From JBCBKZ01 sp039026975 (GTDB lineage Bacteria; Bacteroidota; Bacteroidia; J057): a DNA stretch of 10,984 bases. Location: contig JBCCLI010000213.1 in assembly GCA_039026975.1 (NCBI GenBank), positions 1 to 10,984 on the forward strand, given 5' to 3'. This document shows, one piece after another, positions 4,920-10,984 of this stretch (the first letter of the stretch is position 1; each line of letters starts with the position of its first letter). The translations under genes and the position numbers were made by a program. The notes under the pieces are model-generated. The model had not been told where the DNA came from and made no database searches. It saw only the letters and a list, made by a program, of their open reading frames with translations.

Positions 4920-6866
4920 CTATGGAGTCCTGGCGGGGCGGAAACCCAGGTAGTCGAGCCTGCGGCCGGGGTAGAACCAATCGCGGGCCGCTACCCGCAA
5001 GTAAGAAGCGTCGTCGCCCCAACTGCCCCCACGGATCACGCGCCCAGCGCCGCTATCAGGCCCCTTTGGATTTTGCCCGGGGCTGTTGGAATAGTAGCTA
5101 CTGCCATACCTGTCCTGACACCATTCCCAAACATTCCCGGACATATCATAAAGCCCCAACTCATTGGGTTTCTTTTGACCTACAGGATGTGTCTTATTTC
5201 CAGCATTTTTTGCATACCAAGCTACCTCATTCGGATCGTTACTTCCTGCATAGGTATAGCCTTTAGAGAGATTTCCCCCTCTGGCAGCAAACTCCCACTG
5301 GGCCTCTGAAGGAAGATGGAGAGACTGGCCCGTTTGCTGGCTAAGTTTTTGCATAAATTCCTGGGTATCATTCCATGATACAGATTCTACTGGATTATTT
5401 AGTCGTTTCTTCATTCGACTTTTAAAGTAAGACGGATTTGATTTCATGATCCTTTCCCACTGCTGTTGAGTAATAGGTGTTTTGGCTAGCTGAAAAGTGG
5501 ATAAGCTAACCTCGTGAATCGGTTTTTCATCTACATCACCATCCACACTTCCCATCATAAAGCTTCCTCCTTCAATGGTGATCATTTCTATGCCTAATTC
5601 CTGAAGGAGAGGGTGAGACTTAGGTTTCTGTTTTTCTTTGGCTTCAGCCAGTTTCTTCTCTATAGATTTTTTTTCTGCGCCCTTGGCTATTTCCAGCGCT
5701 TCCTCCCAACATTCTATAGCTCCCTCAAAATCCTCCTCCAGAAAAAGAGCTTCTCCTTCTTCTACATAAGCCTGAATCTTCTCTTTTCTATGTTGTTCTT
5801 CTTTCTGGCGGTTACCCGCTTTACGTTTTCTTTCCTGGGCTCTTTCAGCTAAAAGAACAAACTCTCCCTTTGGAAACTCTCGCAGGTAGCCCAGGTAGCC
5901 TTCCAGGCTATCCTGTTCTTTGGCTGCTTTCCAGGCAGCTATGTCTTTATCCTTGAGACTGTCGACGGAAAGCTGGGCTATTCTTGATTGGGCCAGTTCC
6001 ACAAATTCTCCTTCCGGGAAGTTCTTGAGGTAGGATTCATAGGCTTGCTGGCTATTCGCACGTTTGGCTTCATTCCAGGCAGATACATCCTGCTGTAAGG
6101 GGTCGAGAGATTTTTTATGGGGAGATTTCTTCCTAAAAATGAACTCTCCTCCTTTATGACCACGTATTTGTAATGCCTCTGATCTGGGGGTTTGGTAGGT
6201 TTCCGTATGTGCGTGGGTAGCTTTTTTTACCTGATTCCCCAAATCCGATAAGAAAAGATTTCCAGTATTTTTCTCCAGCTCTTCAACTAAAAAATGTGAA
6301 AATGGACTCCCTTTACCAGATTGTCCATCTTTTACCTTTTGTTTTCTACCTGAAGTAATCACCCATCTTGAAGGGGTATCAAATGCTTTCAGGGGATCTG
6401 AGAGGGGTTCATGGATAAGATCCCTGGTGGCATCAAAAAAGGAACCCGCAAAACAAGAGTCGGAGATCAATAAGATATGTTTGCAGGTAATATCCTTAAT
6501 GAAATTGATGACCCACTCATTTTCTATGGAGTAGTAATTTCTACTGGCTTTTCCATTAAAGGGCACCCAGTATCCTCTATTTCTACGCTTGTCCAGTCTA
6601 CCATGCCCGGCGTAATAAATGATCAGACTATCTGTTTCCTTAAGTTCATCTAGCAGTCTATCAAAAGCTTCCCATATACCTTCCCTACTGGCATCCTCAT
6701 TAAAACATCTGATAATTCTCTTTTCCAAAAAACCATAATGCTTTTTCAGAACAGCTTCAAAGCGTTCGGCATCCAGAACAGGATTTGACAGATTGGGGAT
6801 ATTCTCATCCTGATACTCATTAATGGCTATGTTCAGTAACCAGTTATTACCAGCAGATCGGGTCAT
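4920..6866 (-). CDS. Caspase (peptidase C14) fused to FGE-sulfatase/C-type-lectin-fold domain
   Basis: 648 residues. Residues 1-245 are a caspase-like cysteine peptidase: strand LLNIAINEY, LDAERFEAVLKKHYGF, catalytic His88 in YYAGHG (84-89), and catalytic Cys138 in SDSCFAGSF (135-143). Two similar repeats follow (263-296 and 311-344, each AW..AK..-S...Y..YL..FP-GEF..LA), then a charged helical segment with a TPR-like unit (about 345-415). Residues 426-647 form an FGE-sulfatase/SUMF1-type domain: GGSFMMGS, NPVESVSWND, LPSEAQWEFAARGG, GLYDMSGNVWEWCQDRY, RVIRGGSW, GFRPAR. The cysteines of true formylglycine-generating enzymes are absent near the C-terminus (GGSWGDDASYLRVAAR), so it is probably a binding domain. 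No signal peptide; likely cytoplasmic. The last 150 bp are unusually GC-rich and resemble a DGR variable region. A sensor-protease of a self/nonself or defence pathway is my inference. Confidence 0.9.
   Translation of the reverse strand: MTRSAGNNWLLNIAINEYQDENIPNLSNPVLDAERFEAVLKKHYGFLEKRIIRCFNEDASREGIWEAFDRLLDELKETDSLIIYYAGHGRLDKRRNRGYWVPFNGKASRNYYSIENEWVINFIKDITCKHILLISDSCFAGSFFDATRDLIHEPLSDPLKAFDTPSRWVITSGRKQKVKDGQSGKGSPFSHFLVEELEKNTGNLFLSDLGNQVKKATHAHTETYQTPRSEALQIRGHKGGEFIFRKKSPHKKSLDPLQQDVSAWNEAKRANSQQAYESYLKNFPEGEFVELAQSRIAQLSVDSLKDKDIAAWKAAKEQDSLEGYLGYLREFPKGEFVLLAERAQERKRKAGNRQKEEQHRKEKIQAYVEEGEALFLEEDFEGAIECWEEALEIAKGAEKKSIEKKLAEAKEKQKPKSHPLLQELGIEMITIEGGSFMMGSVDGDVDEKPIHEVSLSTFQLAKTPITQQQWERIMKSNPSYFKSRMKKRLNNPVESVSWNDTQEFMQKLSQQTGQSLHLPSEAQWEFAARGGNLSKGYTYAGSNDPNEVAWYAKNAGNKTHPVGQKKPNELGLYDMSGNVWEWCQDRYGSSYYSNSPGQNPKGPDSGAGRVIRGGSWGDDASYLRVAARDWFYPGRRLDYLGFRPARTP
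4923..5033 (-). other. Candidate DGR variable repeat (VR) at the 3' end of the caspase/FGE gene
   Basis: Residues 612-648 follow the C-type-lectin VR scheme GGSW...A..LR.A.R....P..R....GFR. Between W616 and L640 the exchangeable positions 617, 618, 619, 622, 627, 631, 632, 634, 635, 637, 638 and 639 are all NNC codons (GGC GAC GAC, TAC, GCC, TTC TAC, GGC CGC, CTC GAC TAC), the signature expected when AAC codons of a template repeat are adenine-mutagenised. There is no Asn at all in residues 601-648, although non-diversified relatives are Asn-rich here. Coding-strand A is 9 of 75 bases over W616-L640. The following GGT TTC CGC CCC GCC AGG is GC-rich, like an IMH (initiation of mutagenic homology). 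No RT gene and no AAC-rich template was found in the window. Confidence 0.55.
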
Positions 6867-6891
6867 GTATGAGGCTTGTACGCTTGTATTC

Positions 6892-6899
6892 CAAATCTA
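6892..6899 (-). promoter_or_regulatory. Candidate -7 promoter box for the caspase/FGE gene
   Basis: Minus-strand TAGATTTG matches the Bacteroidota -7 consensus TAnnTTTG exactly and lies 25 nt before the ATG, giving a short leader. A TTG (-33 element) at the expected 17-23 bp spacing is not present; the nearest is 12 bp away. So this is a half-match only. Confidence 0.35.
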
Positions 6900-7009
6900 A
6901 TAAAATTTCTCCAAGCATACCTTTCTCTATGTCAATCTATACTTATCCCCATTTCCAAATGCAAGATCTTTTTTGCCAAAGAGGGCTCTCACAAATCGCT
7001 TGCATGGAA

Positions 7010-7035
7010 AGCCTAAGTCAGATTAGACTTAGGCT
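7010..7035. promoter_or_regulatory. Perfect 10-bp hairpin/operator-like palindrome in divergent intergenic region
   Basis: Arms AGCCTAAGTC (7010-7019) and GACTTAGGCT (7026-7035) are exact reverse complements with a 6-nt loop. It sits 64 bp before the hydrolase ATG and 144 bp from the caspase ATG, both genes pointing away from it. No transcript converges on it and no T-run follows on the plus strand (on the minus strand only TTT). An operator or a leader hairpin of the hydrolase mRNA is therefore likelier than a terminator. Confidence 0.45.
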
Positions 7036-7098
7036 ATGTGTGAAACAATTACTATTAGTAAATGGTAAGCATAAGGTTCACTATCAACACTTATCGAC

Positions 7099-7806
7099 AT
7101 GAAAACACAAGAATACAACATAAGTGATAGTCCTGCGCCTACAGCTGTTAAAAGGGCCAGCTTCCTATACGAATCCCTTTCTTTTTTGCAGCCAGCCAGG
7201 CTATTGACCCAGTCCATGGAATTAGTGCAGGCAAAAAGGGGGAATGGGCAGCGTATCATCTTAATGCCGGGATGGAAAACTAACGCCTTATCCTTATATC
7301 CCTTAAAAGGGTATTTAGCTGCCTTAGGCTATGCGCCTGAAGACTGGGGACTGGGAGTGAACCAAGGGCAGGTGGAACAGTACAGAGATAAAATAGCCCA
7401 ACAATTAGCGGATGAGGAGGGAAAAATTACCCTCATTGGATGGAGTCTGGGGGGTACGGTTGCGCGGGAAGTGGCCAGAATTCTCCCTGACAAGATAGGG
7501 AGCGTCATCACTTTTGGTACGCCCGTTATTGGGGGACCCATGTACACCATTGGAGAAAACTTCTGGGATAAGGCGGAAACGAAGCGAATAAATGCGTTAA
7601 CGGAAGAACTTAATGAAACCCATCCCATACAAGTGCCCATGAGTATCATTTTCACCAAAAAGGATAGTATTGTGAACTGGGCTGCCTGCTTAGATAAAAA
7701 GTCAAAAAATGTAAGACACTACGAAGTAAGCTCTACTCACCTTTCTATGGGCATAGATCCACATGTTTGGCGGATTATCACAGACCATTTGGAAAGATAT
7801 GCATAG
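7099..7806 (+). CDS. Alpha/beta hydrolase (lipase/esterase-like)
   Basis: 235 residues with an alpha/beta-hydrolase core. Oxyanion-region strand IILMPGW (53-59), nucleophile elbow GWSLGG with Ser116 (114-119), the following helix TVAREVARILP, then ITFGTPVIGGP (137-147). Asp189 (FTKKDSIVNW) and His214 (SSTHLSMG) complete a plausible Ser-Asp-His triad. The THLSM....V ending resembles lipases and PGAP1-like esterases acting on acyl esters. There is no signal peptide or membrane segment, so it is likely cytoplasmic. The start ATG 7099 lacks a Shine-Dalgarno site. It is 53 bp upstream of and co-oriented with the saccharopine-dehydrogenase-like gene and probably co-transcribed with it. The exact substrate cannot be read from the sequence. 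Confidence 0.9.
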   Translation: MKTQEYNISDSPAPTAVKRASFLYESLSFLQPARLLTQSMELVQAKRGNGQRIILMPGWKTNALSLYPLKGYLAALGYAPEDWGLGVNQGQVEQYRDKIAQQLADEEGKITLIGWSLGGTVAREVARILPDKIGSVITFGTPVIGGPMYTIGENFWDKAETKRINALTEELNETHPIQVPMSIIFTKKDSIVNWAACLDKKSKNVRHYEVSSTHLSMGIDPHVWRIITDHLERYA

Positions 7807-7859
7807 CTACTTACCTAGCAATTAACCTTATACTCACTACTCGATAATATTAGGACACT

Positions 7860-9083
7860 ATGGATCAAGCAAGGACATACGACATCATCATCTGGGGTGC
7901 ATCAGGATTTACAGGAAGACTAGTGGCAGAATACCTGTACAATACATACGGGGTAGATAAAGATTTAAAATGGGCTATGGGGGGCAGAAATGAGGGTAAA
8001 TTAGCAGAAGTAAGGGCAGCCGTTGCGGACGAGAACGTTCCCCTTATCATAGCTGATAGTCATGATGAGGCCAGTCTGGATGCCATGACTAAGCAGGCTA
8101 AGGTCATCTGCACTACAGTAGGGCCGTACGCTAAGTACGGCGTACCACTAGTTGCTGCTTGCGTTAAGAATAAAACTCACTATTGTGACTTGGCAGGTGA
8201 GCCTCCCTTCATACGGGAAATGATAGACAAACACCATGATACTGCCAAGGCCAATGGTGTGAAGATTGTCCATAGCTGTGGATTTGACTCTATCCCCTCA
8301 GATTTAGGCGTGCTATTCTCTCAGCAACAAGCGAAAAATACTTTTGGAGAATACGCAAAGAAAGTCAGCATGCGTGTTCATGACTTTGCTGGAGAATTAA
8401 GTGGTGGTACCTATGCCTCACTTTCCAACAATATTGAAATAGCTATGCAAAACAGGGCTATTCTCAAGGTACTAATGCATCCCTACGGCCTTAATCCTAG
8501 TGTAGAACAAATTGGGCCTGATACGCCAGGCATACAGTCTGTGGTGTATGATGAGACGGCCAACACCTGGATTGCGCCCTTTATGATGGAAGCCATCAAT
8601 ACCAGAATCGTACGCCGTAGCCATGCGCTGGCAGATTTCCCCTATGGAAAAGACTTTAGTTATGATGAGGCCATCAAGGGCGGCGATGGGGAAGAAGGAA
8701 AGAAGAAAGCGCAAAAGATAGCCTTTCAGGCAGCTGCCTTAGTTGCCCGCCCGGGGACTCCTGAAAAGGCCATCATGGATGAAAGAATGCCCAAACCTGG
8801 AGAAGGTCCTGATAAGGCCGCCAGGGAGGCAGGATATTATAACTGTCATCTTTACCTCACCCTCCCAGGTGGTAAGCTGGCTAAGGGAATTGTGACGGGG
8901 GATATGGATCCCGGCTATGGCTCCACTTCCAAAATGCTGGCGGAAAGTGCTGTGTGTTTAGCTAAGGATGATCTCCCTGAAATGGCGGGGATACTAACCC
9001 CTGCTACTGCCATGGGAGCTACTTTAGTAGACAGGTTGATCGCTAACGCAGGGCTTACCTTTTCTTTTGAAGAAATAGAATAG
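7860..9083 (+). CDS. Saccharopine dehydrogenase-like / trans-acting enoyl reductase family protein
   Basis: 407 residues. An N-terminal Rossmann fold binds NAD(P): YDIIIWGASGFTGRLVAEYL (7-26) with GASGFTGR as the dinucleotide loop, then GGRN (41-44) after beta-2. TTVGPYAKYG (85-94), YCDLAGE (108-114) and GFDSIPSDLG (141-150) are hallmarks of this branch, which includes SCCPDH-like proteins and the mycobacterial trans-acting enoyl reductases of phthiocerol lipid synthesis, rather than true lysine-pathway saccharopine dehydrogenase. The C-terminal part has LTLPGGKLAKGIVTGDMDPGYGSTSKM-type motifs and a final hydrophobic stretch around ATAMGATLVDRL. Length is normal for the family. Following an alpha/beta hydrolase suggests a lipid-related task; this is inference. 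Confidence 0.9.
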   Translation: MDQARTYDIIIWGASGFTGRLVAEYLYNTYGVDKDLKWAMGGRNEGKLAEVRAAVADENVPLIIADSHDEASLDAMTKQAKVICTTVGPYAKYGVPLVAACVKNKTHYCDLAGEPPFIREMIDKHHDTAKANGVKIVHSCGFDSIPSDLGVLFSQQQAKNTFGEYAKKVSMRVHDFAGELSGGTYASLSNNIEIAMQNRAILKVLMHPYGLNPSVEQIGPDTPGIQSVVYDETANTWIAPFMMEAINTRIVRRSHALADFPYGKDFSYDEAIKGGDGEEGKKKAQKIAFQAAALVARPGTPEKAIMDERMPKPGEGPDKAAREAGYYNCHLYLTLPGGKLAKGIVTGDMDPGYGSTSKMLAESAVCLAKDDLPEMAGILTPATAMGATLVDRLIANAGLTFSFEEIE

Positions 9084-9343
9084 ACTTTCTTTCAGTGTAG
9101 CAAATTACATTTAGGTAAACCTCCTGTTCAACACATGTTAGCTTGGGGTATATTAGGCTTGATTGTTTAAGCATCCCTTATCTCCCACCATTACTATGGT
9201 ATGCTAAAAATTCAAGATTGACCGTTTGCTTTAACTGCCATAAGATTTGAAGGGCGGATTAACCTAGCCCTATGTTAGTTAGCTTATTTCTTCAAAATCA
9301 ATAGTGGAGGTAATCAATAATAAAGGATCAACGGGTTCCCCTT

Positions 9344-9366
9344 ACATATGACACCCTACGGGGTCA
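9344..9366. repeat. REP-like hairpin resembling the three repeats at 4393-4516
   Basis: ACATATGACACCCTACGGGG followed by TCAG resembles the third unit near 4495 (ATATTACCCCTATGGGGCAG): ATAT-k-AC-nCCCTA-y-GGGG-y-CAG in common. It can fold as GAC-(A)-CCC / GGG-GTC with a TAC loop. It suggests a dispersed repeat family in this genome. Confidence 0.4.
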
Positions 9367-9367
9367 G

Positions 9368-9460
9368 TTCCTTATCCTGATAGCGCTAATAATAAGGGAA
9401 TCTCTTCGGGATTAATGAAGGAGAACCTTGAAGAGGTACCATTATTTAGATTCCCCCTTA
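9368..9460. repeat. Nested imperfect inverted repeats
   Basis: TTCCTTAT (9368-9375) pairs with ATAAGGGAA (9392-9400) with one bulged G around a TAGCGCTA centre. The right arm region TAAGGGAATCT (9393-9403) can alternatively pair with AGATTCCC-cc-TTA (9448-9460). The two foldings are mutually exclusive, as in an attenuator-like switch or a decayed element. No gene starts downstream on the plus strand. Confidence 0.4.
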
Positions 9461-9469
9461 GTTAGAAGA

Positions 9470-9488
9470 ATGATCCAGAAGGGATCAT
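9470..9488 (-). terminator. Perfect 7-bp palindrome 3' of the FAD-dehydrogenase gene
   Basis: ATGATCC (9470-9476) and GGATCAT (9482-9488) flank a 5-nt loop, about 100 bp past the stop of the minus-strand dehydrogenase. On the minus strand it is followed by TCTTCT, a poor T-tract, so terminator function is only possible. Confidence 0.3.
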
Positions 9489-9585
9489 ACCTGTGTATGA
9501 CCATCGATTGAATTTGATTGACTACTAACCTCCAAGCCAGTCAGTGTTTGGGGTTGGTGGTAAGAATGAATTATTTCTTCTGTGT

Positions 9586-10984
9586 CTATCTCACATGCAT
9601 GTTGCATACAGCCCTGGCACATCTGACGCCATCTAATGCCGCTGACATAATCCCACCTGCATATCCTGCGCCCTCTCCACATGGATACAGACCTGTTACT
9701 TCCGGGTGCATACAGCTTTCCATACCTCTTGGAATTCTCACTGGGGAGGAGGTCCTGGATTCTACGCCTAAGATGACAGCCTCATTGGTGAGATAGCCTT
9801 TCAGTTGCTTACCAAAAAGCCGGAAGCCATTTCGGAGCTTATGAGCTATGTGTTTAGGGAGAACTTCCTTCATATTGACGGACTGTAGTCCGGGTAGGTA
9901 AGAGCAGTCGGGTAGGGTAGAGGAGACCTTTCCTTCCAGAAAGTCTACCAAGCGCTGGGCAGGGGCTACCTGTTTTCCTCCGCCAGCCTGAAAAGCCTTT
10001 TGTTCCACCCTGCGTTGTAGCTTTATAGCAGAAAGAGGAGACGCTGAAAAGCCGGGAATATCCTCCTCGGATATTTGGACTACGATACCGGAGTTGGCGT
10101 GAGGGTTATTCCTTTTTGAAGGCGACCATCCATTTACTACTACCTCCCCCTCCTTAGTAGCTGCGGGGCAAATAATGCCTCCCGGACACATGCAGAAAGA
10201 ATATACGCCTCTTTCATCTACTTGCTTGACCAGGGAGTAGGCAGCCGCAGGTAGGTTGGCATGCCTGGGGGCTTGGTGATACTGGATACTGTCTATCAAT
10301 TCCTGGGGATGCTCCACCCGTACCCCTAAAGCGAAGGGTTTGGCCTCTATACTGATCCCTTGCGCTACTAATAGGTGGAAAATGTCCCTGGCAGAATGCC
10401 CCGTAGCCAGGATCAGTTTCTCACATTCCCATTGTTCATTACCATTAATCTCTATGCTGTGTATGCCTCCATTTTGAGTGAAGACATTCGTCAGCTTACT
10501 TCCAAAGTGTACTTCTCCTCCACACGCTAGGATATGCTCTCGAATGTTTTCGATGATATCAGGCAGTTTGTTGGTACCTATGTGGGGATGGGCATCTATG
10601 AGAATATCCTTAGGTGCCCCAAAATGAACCAAAAGACGTAGCACGGTCTCCGTATTTCCTCTTTTCATAGACCTGGTGTAGAGCTTGCCATCCGAGAAAG
10701 TCCCTGCTCCCCCTTCTCCAAAGCAGTAATTACTGTCCGGATTGACTACACCTTCTCTAGTGAGCTTGGCTAGGTCCCGCCTTCTGGGCCTTACCGGCTT
10801 CCCACGGTCTATCAGGATGGGTTTCATGCCTTGCTGAATAAGCTCAAGGGCGGCAAATAACCCAGCTGGTCCTGTACCTGCTATCACTACTGGCGGACTG
10901 TTATGGACCTGCTTCCAATTAGGGTTGTAGGCGCTACCTTCCTCTGCCCCTAGCGATATTTTAAGCACATACAGGGGTTTTCTC
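9586..10984 (-). CDS. FAD-dependent dehydrogenase (COG2509 type), 5' end outside the window
   Basis: At least 466 codons; the frame stays open to the window edge, and a GTG at 10966-10968 is internal. Numbering from that GTG: FAD-binding GTGPAGLFAALEL (31-43), an ERG-like end of beta-2 (LIDRG), then NPDSNYCFGEGGAGTFSDGK (76-95), HPHIGTNKL (127-135), LATGHSARD in the middle, and PCGEGAGYAGGIMSAALDG near the C-terminus. These are hallmarks of the uncharacterised 'FAD-dependent dehydrogenase' family, which normally has an extra N-terminal domain of about 70-80 residues; most of it lies beyond 10984. Substrate unknown; likely a soluble flavoprotein. The stop is TAG at 9586-9588. It converges on the saccharopine-dehydrogenase-like gene. 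Confidence 0.92.
   Translation of the reverse strand, partial: RKPLYVLKISLGAEEGSAYNPNWKQVHNSPPVVIAGTGPAGLFAALELIQQGMKPILIDRGKPVRPRRRDLAKLTREGVVNPDSNYCFGEGGAGTFSDGKLYTRSMKRGNTETVLRLLVHFGAPKDILIDAHPHIGTNKLPDIIENIREHILACGGEVHFGSKLTNVFTQNGGIHSIEINGNEQWECEKLILATGHSARDIFHLLVAQGISIEAKPFALGVRVEHPQELIDSIQYHQAPRHANLPAAAYSLVKQVDERGVYSFCMCPGGIICPAATKEGEVVVNGWSPSKRNNPHANSGIVVQISEEDIPGFSASPLSAIKLQRRVEQKAFQAGGGKQVAPAQRLVDFLEGKVSSTLPDCSYLPGLQSVNMKEVLPKHIAHKLRNGFRLFGKQLKGYLTNEAVILGVESRTSSPVRIPRGMESCMHPEVTGLYPCGEGAGYAGGIMSAALDGVRCARAVCNMHVR

Larger units (their letters stand above)
9084..9585. other. Non-coding stretch between convergent genes, rich in inverted repeats
   Basis: No ORF with protein-like composition was found in these 502 bp, which lie between the 3' ends of two convergent genes. 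The first 240 bp show nothing clear. From about 9344 there is a REP-like hairpin, two nested imperfect inverted repeats and a 7-bp perfect palindrome, listed separately. A bidirectional terminator region, a decayed mobile element or a structured RNA would all fit. Confidence 0.5.

Noticed and set aside
4800..5309. Long plus-strand ORFs (169 and 114 codons) opposite the end of the caspase/FGE gene
   Set aside because: They are antisense to a well-supported domain and exist because the GC-rich 3' end lacks stop codons; composition is not protein-like.
4920..5600. Active formylglycine-generating enzyme or sulfatase modifier
   Set aside because: The C-terminal cysteine pair required for that chemistry is absent and no sulfatase gene is nearby.
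6869..7102. 77-codon plus-strand ORF spanning the divergent intergenic region, overlapping the hydrolase start by ATGA
   Set aside because: The product is low-complexity in style with no recognisable domain, and it covers a strong palindrome; more likely chance reading of non-coding DNA.
9084..9585. DGR template repeat or its RNA for the caspase/FGE variable region
   Set aside because: No AAC-rich stretch or match to the GGSW...GFR coding DNA was found here or in 4376-4919 on either strand.
9485..9796. Overlapping ORFs on both strands around the 3' end of the FAD dehydrogenase
   Set aside because: They overlap the conserved C-terminus of that gene in other frames and look like shadows.

Overview
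The window looks like chromosomal DNA of a moderate-GC member of the Bacteroidota (Cytophagales- or Saprospirales-like). Support: sparse Shine-Dalgarno sites, one match to the Bacteroidota -7 promoter box (TAnnTTTG), an IS200-type transposase remnant followed by short GC-clamped repeats of a style I associate with that phylum, and a caspase/FGE-lectin fusion protein typical of large-genome gliding or filamentous Bacteroidota. This assignment is inference; there is no rRNA or phylogenetic marker beyond recG.

Layout. 1-840 (+) is the 3' part of an unrecognised protein gene whose stop abuts the stop of recG (841-2943, -). From about 2944 to 4900 lies a degraded accessory stretch: an N-terminal fragment of an AAA ATPase (+), an intact small NTF2/SnoaL-like protein (-) with an unidentified ORF just upstream of it, the C-terminal remnant of a Y1 (IS200-like) transposase, three 48-bp-spaced REP-like repeats, and what looks like the last codons of a tnpB plus an IS605-type right-end hairpin. 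Next comes the most interesting gene (4920-6866, -): an N-terminal caspase (C14) domain, two FP-G-EF repeats, a charged helical linker and a C-terminal FGE-sulfatase/C-type-lectin-fold domain. Its last ~150 bp are sharply GC-rich, depleted in coding-strand adenine and carry NNC codons at the positions diversified in DGR (diversity-generating retroelement) target proteins. No reverse transcriptase or template repeat is visible here, so any DGR would have to act in trans.

A divergent intergenic region (6867-7098) with a perfect 10-bp hairpin separates this gene from a likely two-gene unit: an alpha/beta hydrolase (7099-7806, +) and a saccharopine-dehydrogenase-like / trans-acting enoyl-reductase family protein (7860-9083, +), perhaps acting on lipids. 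A 502-bp non-coding stretch rich in inverted repeats follows, then an FAD-dependent dehydrogenase of the COG2509 type (9586-10984, -), cut by the window edge.

No tRNA, rRNA, CRISPR array or complete mobile element is visible. recG and the metabolic genes are ordinary; 3.0-7.1 kb is the accessory part.
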